Assembly (NCBI GenBank): GCA_949752795.1
Contig: OX457061.1
Span: forward strand, 127,253,530 to 127,317,529
DNA from: Hyperoodon ampullatus
Lineage: Eukaryota > Chordata > Mammalia > Artiodactyla > Ziphiidae
DNA length: 64,000 nt
Reading direction: 5' to 3'
Below the pieces are notes generated by a model. The model was not told where the DNA came from, did not search any database, and worked only from the letters and a program-made list of their open reading frames with translations. Every line of letters starts with the position of its first letter. Position 1 is the stretch's first letter. This document shows, piece after piece, positions 46,700 to 58,168 of this stretch. A program made the position numbers and the translations under genes.

Positions 46700-47480
46700 A
46701 GAGACTCAGTTTGTCTCCTTCTAGAATCAATCTCTCTTACCACCTCCAACACGCAGAGGGTCTGCTGAAGTACATGGCTCCCATCCTTCCCTCTGCTCCG
46801 CTCAAAGCTGGTTACCTTTCAGGCCACCAGTAACTGGGCAACCAGTGTTCCTAAGTGTGGAGTGCAATGAATTCAGAACCTAAAGGGGTTCGTCAAGCAA
46901 TACACTTCCTTTTCATACTAAGCGGTTCAAAACAATAATTAGCTCTTACCCTAGAGGACACATCCAGGACTGACCACTGGACTCCTGGGCTCCTAAACTT
47001 TATGCCTGTGTCCAGGTTATGAATCTGTAGCATCTGTCCTTCACCCTCTGGAGTACACCTGTCTCACCAATGCCTTCAAGGTGCTAGTCACCTCTTGCTC
47101 ATCTGGACCAGGCAACATAATGTCACTAGTGGACTGGACTGTGGAATGCTCTTCAGGATTGTCCAGGTGGTCCACATTCTTTTAGGCTATATTATGTTAG
47201 AGGGTAGGGAAGCTAACAGAGCCTGGGAGAAGAACTGTAAATGTTTGGACTTTTTCCTCTCCATGTGAATCTAAAGTGTTTCTTATCCTTTTATTTTTTT
47301 TCTTATTGTGATAGAAAATAACTGATTCAGCAAATCACTGGCTGCATACCACGTGCCTGGGGTCATACAAGACGGATACAGCAAATATACTACAACTGGA
47401 GTCCCAGCTGCAACAGGGGCAACTACTTCATTGAGCCTGCAGTGGTCAACAGTCATCCTGGGGGATGTTTTGGCAGCGGA
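46700..47480 (-). pseudogene. ERVL-type endogenous retrovirus pol remnant, antisense
   Basis: The plus-strand pieces cacctcttgctcatctggac, aatgtcactagtggactgg, aaatcactggctgcatacca and cagtggtcaacagtcatcct have the order of the reverse transcriptase region of an ERVL-class pol read in antisense. No open frame of useful length remains, and the position of the catalytic aspartate pair is altered. It may extend left to about 46140. It is an ancient, non-functional copy; no LTR pair is recognised around it. Confidence 0.55.
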
Positions 47481-49240
47481 CCTGTCGGTTTGGGTTGGGT
47501 TCTATCTAATGGTGGTAGGGCCTTCACTGCAGCCATGCAATGAACGATCCAGTTCTAAAGCCCCATCTCCTGCACGTTGCTGCAGTCGGGTTGTCTAGAC
47601 ACAGATCCCGAGAGGGATTTGGGTGCATGATGTTAGGGACCGGTACCTGTGAGACGAGGGGAAGTCAGGAGGACTGGGTAGAGCACGAGGCTGAACTGCA
47701 GTGTAGACCAGGGAAAGCTCTGGTCAACCTGGCAGAGGACTGGAGAGCAACTACTGCCCAGCAGGTGGGTCCCTACGGTGGACGTGGCTGTGCCTTTCCC
47801 CCCCATCTTGCTCAGACAGGAGACACAGGCTTCCCCAGGAGGGTGTGGCACTGGACAGTGGGCATTTCACTCTACAAAGGAAAGGTCCGCTGAGTGTACT
47901 TCTCACTGACGGGTGGCAAGTCCCTCCTTACCGAGGGGTCTGGGTGGAGCCGCCTGGTGTCTCCCACAGATGATAATCTCCGTCCTATGATACCCTCTCA
48001 ACCTTGTGCTCGTGGAGTCCTAGCTCACCTGAAGAGTGGGTCAGTCAGTTCCAAAGGGAAGAGAGTTCACCTGAATCCACCTGCTCAAATATTACAAGGC
48101 ACCTAAGTTCACGGAAGTAGTTATTAAATGAATTGTACATATTAGGGTACAAAAAGGGAAAACTCTTTACCCATCTCCATGGACTACTTCCTCGTCAAGT
48201 TTCACATTTTCCTCACTCTCAGGAAATAGATGTATTTTCTCAGGAACTAGAACATCCAGTCCTGTGTAAACTAAAACCCCACACTCGCAGTGTGGGACAT
48301 CCTCCATCCCCTGGCTTTTCTTACTCGACCCTGGGAGGTCTGCAGGTAGAAAGGTGCATGGTCTCTTCTTTCCCTGCATCTCCTGTAGTAGCCTGGGGCC
48401 ATCCAATCTCAGGAAACACAGCTTCTAACTGAAGCTTAGAACTTCCACATTGGGTTCTGCATCTGAATATTTATGCCAACACTGACCTGCTGAGGTCACC
48501 TGCCTCTGGGAACAAGGCCCTCTTATGTCCATCCCCGCACACACACCGAGTCCTCAAGCATCCTCTGTTAGTCTTCAGCCCCAAAGCAGATGCCAAACGA
48601 GACATTTCAGAAGGGAGTCGGAAATCTTTCCCTGAACTATTTCAACTCCAAAGCATACGTGCCAAAGGCCACAAATGGCTATCTTGAATTTTCCCTTACA
48701 TAGCTTAAGGTGATGTAGGTTTATCTCCAAAAGCACAGCAGACTGGCATTTCTTCTGAAATAAATTCACACTCAATCTCTACAACTTTCAAAGAAATCTT
48801 ATTTCTGTTCTGAGTTGGATAATAAACTAAGGTCACAAAACATTTTCGATATCTCTTATCTAGTCTCACTTCTGAGGTACAGCACTCATTTTACCTTTCT
48901 GTACCTTTGGGTATCTTTGCCAAAACTTTAAGATAACTGGAAATGCCTGATTTAATGTACTTGTAAACACAGACGAACCTCCCCAGCCATAGTGACACCA
49001 CATCACCCTCACGTTGTTCTTCTGCAGAAGAGGGAAAATGCAGTTAGGAGAGGAGAATGGCCCAGGATTTCACGACAGAAAATGGCAGAAGTAATTAAAT
49101 GTCAACACAGATCACATATAAATAGTCTGATGGTTCTATATCCCTCACCTTGAAGGTGTTGTGAGACAATAAACGGGACAAGCCTGCTACACACCATGTG
49201 TTCCATCCAATCTCACAATATCTCTGAAAATGTGGTCCCA
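47480..49240. other. Unclassified, GC-richer in part
   Basis: 47500-48110 is GC-rich and has the look of a retroviral LTR or flank (gttgctgcagtcgggttgtc, agtccctccttaccgagggg), but I cannot place it. The rest is ordinary sequence. The 117-aa frame at 47540-47893 has no domain. Confidence 0.35.
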
Positions 49241-49255
49241 TAAAGACCTGTTTTT

Positions 49256-49565
49256 GACAGAAACAGACTCGCAAGCTTAGAGAACGAACTTATGGTTACT
49301 GGGGGGAAGGGCCGGGGGAGGGATAAATTGGGAGTTTGGGACCGACACGTACACACGGCTATACTGAGAAAGGATAACCAACAGGACCTACTGTAGAGCA
49401 CAGGGAACTCTGCTCAATGGTATGTGGCAGCCTGGATGGCAGGGAAGTCTGGGGGAGAATGGATACGTGTATATATGTGGCTGAGTCCCTTTGCGGTGCC
49501 CCTGAAACTATCACAACATTGTTAATCAGCTATACTCACATATAAAATTAAAAAAAAATTTTTTT
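49256..49565 (+). mobile_element. L1 3' end (older type)
   Basis: acagaaacagactcgcaagc, ggataaattgggagtttggg, aaggataaccaacaggacct and gtgcccctgaaactatcaca lead to an A-rich tail. The 13-bp target duplication is aagacctgttttt at 49243-49255 and aagtcctgttttt at 49566-49578, with one mismatch. Confidence 0.9.
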
Positions 49566-49579
49566 AAGTCCTGTTTTTT

Positions 49580-51450
49580 GGATAAGGAAACTAAGGCTCC
49601 ATGATTTTTAAGTTTCGCCACAAGGAAATGGTGGGTCATGTCCAAGTCCAGTTCCATCAGCATCCAGAGCCCAAGCATTTCCAAGGACATTTTTCTAGTC
49701 AGTACTTTTGTGTGACCAGCAATGACAAGGTAAAGTAAAGGCCCTACTAAACCTGCTGACTTATAGACCTAGGTTATTTGAGGAACTCTTTAGTTTCGAT
49801 GTAACTCCTGTTGCGGCACTAACAATTTTTCACCCAGGCATTAGTATTTTTTAAACAGTGCAATGTGTTTGCACTGAAAAAATATTATCCAAGATTGAAA
49901 TGGGTAAACTCAAAGAAGGCTCTTTGGGTGATGATAAGGGGAATATAAATATTAGTAATATATTATTAATATTAATACTATTAATATTAATGACTCCACA
50001 ATGCAGGTGTATAATAATATAATTATATTCTAATTGGTGGAACCCAAGGAATATACATATAAGATACTTATATGTATATGTACAAGTACATGTGTATATA
50101 TATATACACACACACACAGATACAGAGGGAGAGAGAAACACACACATATATAAGAAAAGACACATTAGCACAAGGAACCAGAAAACAAAATGAGAACAGA
50201 GAAAATTATTTAGATTGGTAAAACAAGCAGGAGAGAGTTGTTTATTTGGGCCACCTCTAGACATTCTAGCCACAAAAAATATTTTTAGGCACATGATATA
50301 TAAGAAGTGAATAAAACAGACACACTCTCTTAATGGGGCTTACATTTTACCAGAATTAACAACTAAACGAGTGGTGATCAGTCTCTGGGGTAGGGTGTAC
50401 CGTGGCTGCTTCCTCAAATTGCACCACTTACTGCATACATGTCAGTAATTAGAGGGCATGTTATAACAACCCCTGTGTTTCAGACAAACAATTTTAACTA
50501 CACTTGCCTAAGGCTTTCCAAGATATTTAGGAAGAGGCGACTTGTACTGGCTCTCTTAACAAAAGCCCATCTTAGGCTGGAAACAGAGTATGTCCTCAGC
50601 AGGCAAAATAATTCTTTAAGAAAAATCCACAAAATGAACATTTAACAACTAAGCCTATGAAATAGATCAACCTACCACTTAAATACTTATTAGAGCCAAA
50701 TGATCTCAGAGATTCAGACCAGTGGATACGTTTTACCTGTCAAGAACTCTTGGATTGAAAACCATAGTTATGAGACTTAAAGTAAGATCTTCATCATTTG
50801 GATGTCAGATCACTAATTCACATTTTCAAAACATCCGATTCAGTAGTTACTTTGGTTTTTAAATGAGCATGAGGTGAGACTGAATGAGAAAAAGTTGTAT
50901 TATTTTACCCTGAAACTAACAGGAACCTAAATATTGTGTGTTATGGTTGCTGAACAAAATGCCCAAGCAGCCAGGTCACTGCTGCGGCCGCTGCTGTCGC
51001 TGTGAATGGAGACGCCGTACCTGTGGTGCTGATAGGCGAGCCCATCGCGGTTGGGGTCCACCAGCCGTGGGGACCCGTAGGGGACCTGCCTACCCAGTGA
51101 CAGCTGAGATGCCGTGATACAAGCACGAAACTGTCGGTGCACGGATACCCAGTGGGGACACTGACCAAGGGGAGGCAGGTCAGGGAGCTTCGGGATGAAG
51201 GCTCCTCCCTCATCACCTGGAAAGGACCCTTTCATGACCTAGTCCTCCACATGACCTCCCTAAAGACATAAGGGGAAAAGGGTATCTGGCTACTTCATGC
51301 TGGGGCAGGTCCTTCTAAGAGTCTCTTTCTCACATATCCCCCTCATCATTTGATGAAGACTCACCCACTCTGCTTTATTAGTAAAAGATATCCTATCAAT
51401 TTCCCTGCAACCAAATCAACCCTCTCATTTTCATTTATTTATTTTATTTA
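49580..51450. other. AT-rich sequence with a short (TA)/(CA) microsatellite
   Basis: The microsatellite lies at about 50090-50150 (tgtatatatatatacacaca). The minus 102-aa and 91-aa frames near 50930-51235 lie in a GC-richer patch and have no motif. No gene recognised. Confidence 0.4.
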
Positions 51451-51465
51451 AAAATATATGGATAT

Positions 51466-51784
51466 GAGCTTCCCTGGTGGCACACTGGTTAAGAATCCGC
51501 CTGCCAATGCAGGGGTCACGGGTTTGTGCCCTGGTCTGGGAAGATCCCACATGCCGCAGAGCAACTAAGCCCCTGCACCACAACTACTGAGCCTACGTTC
51601 TAGAGCCCACGCGCCACAACTACTGAAGCCTGTGTGCCTAGAGCCCGTGCTCCTCAACAAGAGAAGCCACTGCAATGAGAAGCCCGCGCACTGCAATGAA
51701 GAGTAGCCTCCGCTCACTGCAACTAGAGGAAGCCTGCACACGTCAACGAGGACCCAACACAGACAAAAATAAATTAATTAAAAA
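51466..51784 (+). mobile_element. CHR-2 SINE, full-length (undeleted) form
   Basis: Begins gagcttccctggtggcacac and retains the middle segment absent from the short copies: ccacaactactgagcctacg, gagaagccactgcaatgaga, gcactgcaatgaagagtagc and gaggacccaacacagac, ending in aaaataaattaattaaaa. The target duplication is about aatatatggat on both sides. It is more diverged than the short copies. Confidence 0.88.
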
Positions 51785-51789
51785 AATAT

Positions 51790-52110
51790 ATATGGATCGA
51801 GTGCCTACTCTGTGCTAGTTACTATCCAGGATGTAGCACCAAAACTAACTGAGGAAGTTTCTGCCCTCATGGTGCTTACATTCTAACACTAGGGAGTGAG
51901 ATCAAGAAAGGAATGCATTTATGGAGCAGTGAATGCTGGGACGGAACAGAGCAGGAGTGGGGAGGGATATGCTGACCAGGTGAGACCCTCCCAAGGATCT
52001 GACACTTGACCACTTGGCCGGAGACCTGAGTGACCCAAGGGAGTGAGCTGGATGAGCAAGCGAAGGAAGAAGACATTCTAGAGGGAAGAGCTAAGACCCG
52101 GTGCCGCTGG
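51790..52110 (-). repeat. L2 LINE relic
   Basis: gagtgcctactctgtgctag, ctcatggtgcttacattcta, ggagacctgagtgacccaag and agacattctagagggaagag match the reverse complement of the L2 3' end in order. Confidence 0.65.
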
Positions 52111-52326
52111 GGAGCCGTGGACCCTGGTAACCTCTAGGGACGCAGGCATGATCACAGCAGGTTTTCTGCACAATGAGGGACTGTCTACAGATGCCACTCG
52201 TCTTCGCCAGAACGAGTGCCACGCATCCCAAACAGGCGCAGGGCAGCCCCGCAGGACGTGAGCACGTGCATCTGTAGCGAGTGAATGAGCCAGGCCTCAC
52301 CCCTCCAAATTACTCATGACATCACA

Positions 52327-52398
52327 TCTTTCTTTAAAATAAATTTATTTATTTTTGGCCGCTCTTTCTTTAAAATAAATTTATTTATTTTTGGCCGC
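52327..52398. repeat. Exact 36-bp tandem duplication
   Basis: Two identical 36-bp units, each beginning tctttctttaaaataaattt and ending ttttggccgc, span the junction between flanking DNA and the SINE tail. Confidence 0.97.
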
Positions 52399-52688
52399 AC
52401 TGGGCCTTCGTTGCTGCACGCCGGCTTCCTCTAGTTGTGGCGAGCTGGGGCTACTCTTCGATGTGGTGCTCAGGCTTCTCATTGCGGTGGCTTCTCTCGT
52501 TGTGGAGCATGGGCTCTAGGCGCGCGGGTTTCAGTAGTTGTAGCTCGTGGACTCTAGAGCGCAGGCTCAGTAGCTGTGGCTCACGGGCTTAGTTGCTCCG
52601 CGGCATGTGGGATCTTCCGGGACCAGGGCTCGAACATATGTCCCCTGCATTGGCAGGTGGATTCTTAACCACTGCGCCACCAGGGAAG
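52334..52688 (-). mobile_element. CHR-2 SINE, full-length form, with a duplicated tail
   Basis: aatttatttatttttggccg, ctgggccttcgttgctgcac, gctcaggcttctcattgcgg and ggcatgtgggatcttccggg, ending ccactgcgccaccagggaag. The tail and adjoining flank are tandemly duplicated (36 bp at 52327-52362 and 52363-52398, identical). The flanking target duplication is approximately cacatcttt. Confidence 0.88.
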
Positions 52689-52699
52689 CCTCAGAGCAC

Positions 52700-53175
52700 A
52701 TCTTTTGAGAATGAGAAAATACTGTGATGCCCCAAGATGTTTGTGGTTATTAAAAGTATTAAGGTTGGGGCTATATGGGTAGCAATATAAAATATAATTT
52801 TAATAAAATGGCATACCATTTTATCACCATTTTTACTAAAAGAAAATATGTTTGTGGTTAGAGCCATTCTCAGTTTTAAAGAGTGTGCATTATGGTGCCT
52901 AAAACATCCTAGCAAGTTTTACATCAAGCTCTTTATTTATACTGCCCTTAGTAGGCTTACCTACAATATTTTTCAAAAGCAAATCTTCTGATTGGTGATA
53001 CAGCAATCCCGCAGTACTTTTTCAGAAGTTCACTCAAATATACATTGATTTGATTACTCTTTTTCATTCTTTTTGAGGTACCCGTACAAAGAACTTTGTT
53101 AAGTGAGCCAAAAGCAATCCATAAATTTCCTGTGATTTATTGGTAAATCCACTGTGACACTGCTAAAATAATGCA
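52700..53175. other. AT-rich single-copy sequence
   Basis: No recognised repeat or coding signal. Confidence 0.4.
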
Positions 53176-53190
53176 GAAAAAGTGAACCAT

Positions 53191-53394
53191 GGGCTTCCCT
53201 GGTGGCGCAGTGGTTGAGAGTCCGCCTGCTCATGCAGGGGACACGGGTTCGTGCCCCGGTCCGGGAGGATCCCACATGCTGCAGAGCGGCTGGGCCCGTG
53301 AGCCATGGCCGGTGGGCCTGCGCGTCCGGAGCCTGTGCTCCGCGACGGGAGAGGCCACAGCAGTGAGAGGCCCGCGTACCGCAAAAAAAAAAAA
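53191..53394 (+). mobile_element. CHR-2-type SINE (short form)
   Basis: Begins gggcttccctggtggcgcag; A and B boxes present; A-rich tail. The target duplication aaaaagtgaaccat at 53177-53190 is repeated as aaaaagtgaaccaat at 53395-53409. Confidence 0.93.
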
Positions 53395-53589
53395 AAAAAG
53401 TGAACCAATGGAACAGGCATGCATAGGAATAAAAGTAATGGCTATCTTCTCAAAGAGTTAAAAGATGGTGTTTTGCATGATTACAGGGCTAGTGCTGTGC
53501 TGGAATCCTCTAGATCTTATTTACCCAGATTTTCATAACAAGGAAAAGTTGTTAATGCCATTCTTCTCAGATTTGTCCCCTGTCATTTA

Positions 53590-54160
53590 TTCAACATATG
53601 TTTAAATAGTGCTACTGTGTTCTGGGTACTACGATCATAAATAAAAGAACATATGAAAAATACATTATACATTAAATTCAATTAATTGAGGCTGACTTAC
53701 GAATAATTACACTGAAATGGGACAGGTACTCCTGTGGCCATATTCTTTTATTGAGCAAACCCATTTTTATCGGGTGTGGACTATGATCCAGGCTCTATGG
53801 TTAGAAAACTAAGAAGCATGGAATCTATCTATGGGGAATCCATGAAATAAACAGTTGAAATGTCTCAGGATGATAATGTGGCGATGTATTATCAGTGCAT
53901 CAAAATCAGACAGAAGGGAGGGGTACAGGAAGGGGCTCTCAGAGGATGTGGTTTCTAACCCACGTCATCAAGGGCAGGGAGCTTATCAGTGAAGAAGAGG
54001 GAAAAAACAGCCCAAGCAACGGAGCAACGTGTAAAACAGACGAAGAAGGATCGTTGAGCCCTGGAAACCACCAATTCGTCAGGATGGCAGCAGGAAGGCG
54101 TGATTTCAGGCAGGTAGAGATTTCCACTCCAGCACCAGTGGGGTGAACAGTTTCAAGGGA
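53590..54160 (-). repeat. L2 LINE relics
   Basis: tcatttattcaacatatgtt, gtgttctgggtactacgatc and, from 53745, tattgagcaaaccc, atgatccaggctctatgg and gaggatgtggtttctaaccc follow the antisense L2 3' end in one or two pieces. Confidence 0.4.
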
Positions 54161-54307
54161 GCTAGTCTGATGGCAGCAAGGTATTAGAAGCATCTGTAGT
54201 AATCCATGGAGGAAATAGTGATGCCCTGACTTAATAAAGAGGAAGTAACGAGAAAAACCATTTAAGAGAGCATAGGTAAAGACTTGATCATACTTCATGA
54301 GAGAAAC

Positions 54308-54708
54308 TGAAACCAAGAAGGACCCTGTGGGGCTCCCGGGCACAGAAGCCTTTCTGTCCCGTTTCTTGTTTGTAGGGAACAGACTCCATGACCTTCCCTG
54401 AGTCCCAAAGGGCAGATTCGAACAGTTGCTAATCAGGGAAGGGAGGGGATGCAGAGACAAGGGAGGAGACCACCTGAGGCCAGGCCCTGCACACACCCTG
54501 ATCCTTATCAGCAACACTGCCCTTGGACCACTGCTATAAAACTCCTCACCAAATCCTCCTGGGTTGGGACACACAGTTTCGAGGGCACGAGCCTAACGTG
54601 TCCCCCTCTGCCTGGCAAAGCAATAAAGCTCTTCTTTTCTACTTCACCCAACGCTCTGTCTGAGATTCGATTCAGCACCAGTGCACAGAGGCCAAGATTT
54701 CGGCATCA
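54308..54708 (+). mobile_element. Solo LTR of a class I ERV, copy 2 (internally deleted)
   Basis: Same family and strand as 24791-25433: shared starts (tgaaac..ggaccctgt), ctttctgt, catgaccttccc, ggatgcagagacaagggagg, the TATA box tgctataaaactcc, the polyadenylation signal aataaagctcttcttttcta, and ctgagattcgatt ending ggcatca. About 240 bp present in copy 1 between gggaggag and ggccaggccctg are missing. The polyadenylation signal is intact here, unlike in copy 1. No clear target duplication and no internal proviral genes. Confidence 0.85.
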
Positions 54709-55079
54709 AGGGAGACTCCCAGATTTCAGGAGCTGTGGTTGGAAACACTAGCAGGTCCATCCAACTCACTTCCTGAGATATGAGCCTTTTTAAATGGCAG
54801 AGATATTGGGTAAACTGTATGTTGACATTGGGAGATTGGGACCAGCTGGACAGAAGGCAGGGGGAGCAGGAAGTGTGGTCACCCCTTGTCAAAGTCAACA
54901 GGAACAGCAGGCCATGAGAACTTGGAAAGGAGCCCCTGCGTTTCCCAAGCAGGACATTTCTGAAGACCTGGGAGGAGGGGTTTCCATGGCTCCATTGAAG
55001 AAAAGTTATGATGGTCATGAATCTGACATCACAGAATCTGCACAACATACAGAGCTTTTCAAGCAAAAGGGTTTCATGG

Positions 55080-55284
55080 GGCTTCCCTGGTGGTGCAGTG
55101 GTTGAGAGGCCGCCTGCCGATGCAGGGGACGCGGGTTCGTGCCCCGGTCTGGGAAGATCCCACATGCCGCGGAGCGGCTGGGCCCGTGAGCCATAGCCGC
55201 TGAGCCTGCGCGTCCGGAGCCTGTGCTCCACAATGGGAGAGGCCACAGCAGTGAGAGGCCCGCGTACGGCAAAAAAAAAATAAA
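55080..55284 (+). mobile_element. CHR-2-type SINE (short form)
   Basis: ggcttccctggtggtgcagt head, B box gttcgtgccccg, A-rich tail with one T. The 15-bp target duplication aaaagggtttcatgg is at 55065-55079 and 55285-55299. Confidence 0.94.
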
Positions 55285-55299
55285 AAAAGGGTTTCATGG

Positions 55300-56110
55300 T
55301 AAGCAGAACATTTATGTTTTAGATATGTCATTGTTATTTAAATGATAGTCTTGAAATACATTTATGTTGGGGAAAAAAAGAGCCAGTATAGAATTTGAAG
55401 ATAAAGGTAGGAATAAGATTAAACAAGAAAATGGCTCTGAATACACAGGAAATTATTCAAAATATTATGGAAGTACAAAGGAGGAAGCCACCTCTGCCTG
55501 GGAGTGTTAATAAATGCTTAATGGGTAAATATCCTTTGCTATGTACCTTTTTCAAAGTATTTAGTAACTTGCAACGTAGTCAAGTGTGCGTGGTTTGTTT
55601 GTTTGTTTTTTCCTTCACATATAGAGACATGAAATATTTCTGGGTCAGGGCTCTCTTCTGTGGTCCTTTGCGTGGTGTGTCCAATCCAGCTCTCTCTGGC
55701 CTAAACATGTCTATTCACAGAATAAGGAGAGAGTGGAAGGCCCATGAATGATTTAAAGCTTCTCTGCTGGTAAGTATTACCCAATAAATCTCATTTTCTA
55801 TCGAAATATCATGGTACCACTGGTATGTGTGTCTGTGTCCCCTTGGCTCAATCATCTTGGAGGTTTACTAACAGCAAAAAGATGAACGAGCACTAAATTA
55901 AGGAAGGGAAAAGAAAAAGGTGAAGTTATTTAGTTACTGGCCTGTTTGTTTATAGGATGGGGAAATGCGAATATCATTTTAGACATCTGTGTGGCTAAGC
56001 TTTTCTTAGAAATACACTGAAGGTGACTCTGATCCCAGTCTTTGAGGTTCTGCTGCCCAAGTAAATTCAGATTAATACTATGGATTTGCAGGAAGTTCGT
56101 CCTCAAAAGC
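55300..56110. other. Single-copy sequence, no gene recognised
   Basis: The 118-aa frame at 55395-55751 has no motif or splice context. No repeat recognised apart from short T-rich stretches. Confidence 0.4.
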
Positions 56111-56124
56111 ATCTCCAGTCTGGT

Positions 56125-56331
56125 TTTTTTTTTTTTTTTTGCGGTACGCGGGCCTCTCACCGCTGTGGCCTCTCCCGTTGCGGAGCACAGGCTCCGGACG
56201 TGCAGGCTCAGCGGCCATGGCTCACGGGCCCAGCCGCTCCGCGGCACGTGGGATCTTCCCAGACCGGGGCACGAACCCGTGTCCCCTGCATCGGCAGGCG
56301 GACTCCCAACCACTGCGCCACCAGGGAAGCC
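56125..56331 (-). mobile_element. CHR-2-type SINE (short form)
   Basis: Poly-T, then gcggtacgcgggcctctcac, ending cgccaccagggaagc. The target duplication ctccagtctggt is at 56113-56124 and 56332-56343, exact. Confidence 0.94.
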
Positions 56332-56569
56332 CTCCAGTCTGGTGTTTTAAGAACAGACTTGTCACAAGATGTTAATTAGTGTCACCTGAGAAAAAGTACC
56401 TTGAGCAAGACAATCAGAAAATGTGAAGTGAAACACCTTTCACTGTCTTAAATTTTTCAAAGCACCTGTATTGGCTTTAAAACACGCTTGCATGTTCTGT
56501 CTTCTCATTGGAAGGAGTCTGATCCCCCTTCCCTAAATCTGAGCGGGTCCAAGCAACTCACTTCAAACC

Positions 56570-56955
56570 ATAGCATGAAGCGGAAGTGATGCTGCTTGGT
56601 GCCTGCAGGTCACAGGAGGCCCTGTGGCTTCCCCATCTCTCCCTCTGCTCCTGGGACCCTCCTCCTTAAAATACAGCCACCGAGCTGTGCAGAAACTAAC
56701 AGCCAAGCGGACTGTCCCTGTGATGTGCCCCCAGCAGCTCCAGGTGAGGCTGCTGCAGCCCACAACCAGGTGTACCAGGAGACGTACGACCCAGGGAAGC
56801 AGAGGGGGTTCCAGCCTCCAGCCTCTGCCCAGAGCCAGCTGAGGCCCCTGAGCTGCTCTGTCAACCCTCACACTGCAGACTCACAAGCAAAATGAATTCA
56901 GCATACTTTTAAGCCTGGATTTTGGAGAGGCTGCTATTCAGCAACAGATACTAAA
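56570..56955 (+). mobile_element. MLT1-like (MaLR) LTR remnant
   Basis: The order cttccccatctctccctctg, tccagcctccagcctctgcc, cagagccagctgaggcccct, aagcctggattttggagagg and tattcagcaacagatactaa follows the 3' half of MLT1-type LTRs. Open frames of 72-102 aa over it on both strands are not credible genes. Confidence 0.45.
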
Positions 56956-56959
56956 GTGA

Positions 56960-58160
56960 CCTTGCAAAAGTTAATGATGCAATACTTCCTAAGAGGTAAG
57001 AAATGGAATATCTCCTGCCACATCAGTAAACAAAAGACATCACAGTCATCAGCGATTGCAGCCTTCCAACGTGAGCCGGTGAGCCCTGAGGAACTCAAGA
57101 AGGAAAAGAATACCTGCCATCTAGCAGCCATCAGACTGCAGCCACTCCCTGCAGTGAGCCACGAGGAAACTAAGGATGTGAAAATACAGGACACTGGCCC
57201 CAGATAGTTGAGGTGCAGATCACAGGAATGATTTCATTGAGCCCAGACTCGTAAATCTACCCATACAGAGAAAAGCGCTACATTTCTTAACTTGGGGTCT
57301 CTCTTTTTTTTTTTTTTTATTAACAGTAATCTTTTGTTCCTACTACCTGCCCTTTGTTGCAGAAACTCCCGTATGTATCCTGGCTTTCCCCTCACCTCCT
57401 CGGAGCAGTTCTCTCAGGGTTACTTGAGACGCTGCCTCCCAGGCTTGAAGTCCTAAAAATTCCCACCGAGTAAAACATCACTGCCAACTTTTAGGTTGTG
57501 AATATATATTTTTAGTCAACAGAGGGATAAACCACACGTTGTTCTGGAATTATTCTCAGGGATGCTTTCTGCACCAGCAAGTACAGCCCTGGTGCACAGA
57601 GAACCCACTTCACTGATCTTCAACATCAGGATTTACTTTTCTCTGAAATTGCTGGAATCATCCCTTTTTCTTTTTTTCAAAACTTTTTCTGAGTGTTATT
57701 TGGGGTCTATATCTTAGTAAGTCTATGATTTCTTCCATGATTGTCAAGACAAAAATGGTGCAATGTTCTAAGGAGCCCATTGCGTCCACTGCACTATTTT
57801 TTTTGCATTTTTTGCTAAATCAGAATTAAATACAAAGATACAGAGTAGACGTTGCCCTAATCTGTTGTGTTGATTTCTGAAAGAAGACCTTGTGGACAAA
57901 ACCAATCAGGAATTTCTCAGACACTGTTTGAAGCAAACAAATACTCAACAGAGCTGCCTGTGTGAAGTTCCTCTATGAAGGTGTGTCTTCTATCAAACCC
58001 AACTCTTTCCATCCACAGAAAAGCAAATCATACATCCCATTATTCATGTCATTTGTCTTCTTCTCCCTTGGTTTTCAGCAAGTTTCTACCCTCACATTTA
58101 TATATTTCCACGGAGTTATATGCTTTCAAGAACTACATTTTTTTTCTCTGCCTTTCCTCT
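56960..58160. other. Single-copy sequence, no gene recognised
   Basis: T-rich tract at 57303-57320. No recognised gene or repeat. Confidence 0.4.
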
Positions 58161-58168
58161 TAAGAAGT

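Noticed and set aside
54644..55331. Minus-strand 217-aa frame
   Set aside because: It runs through the reverse of a CHR-2 SINE and the end of an LTR; this is a composite of repeats.
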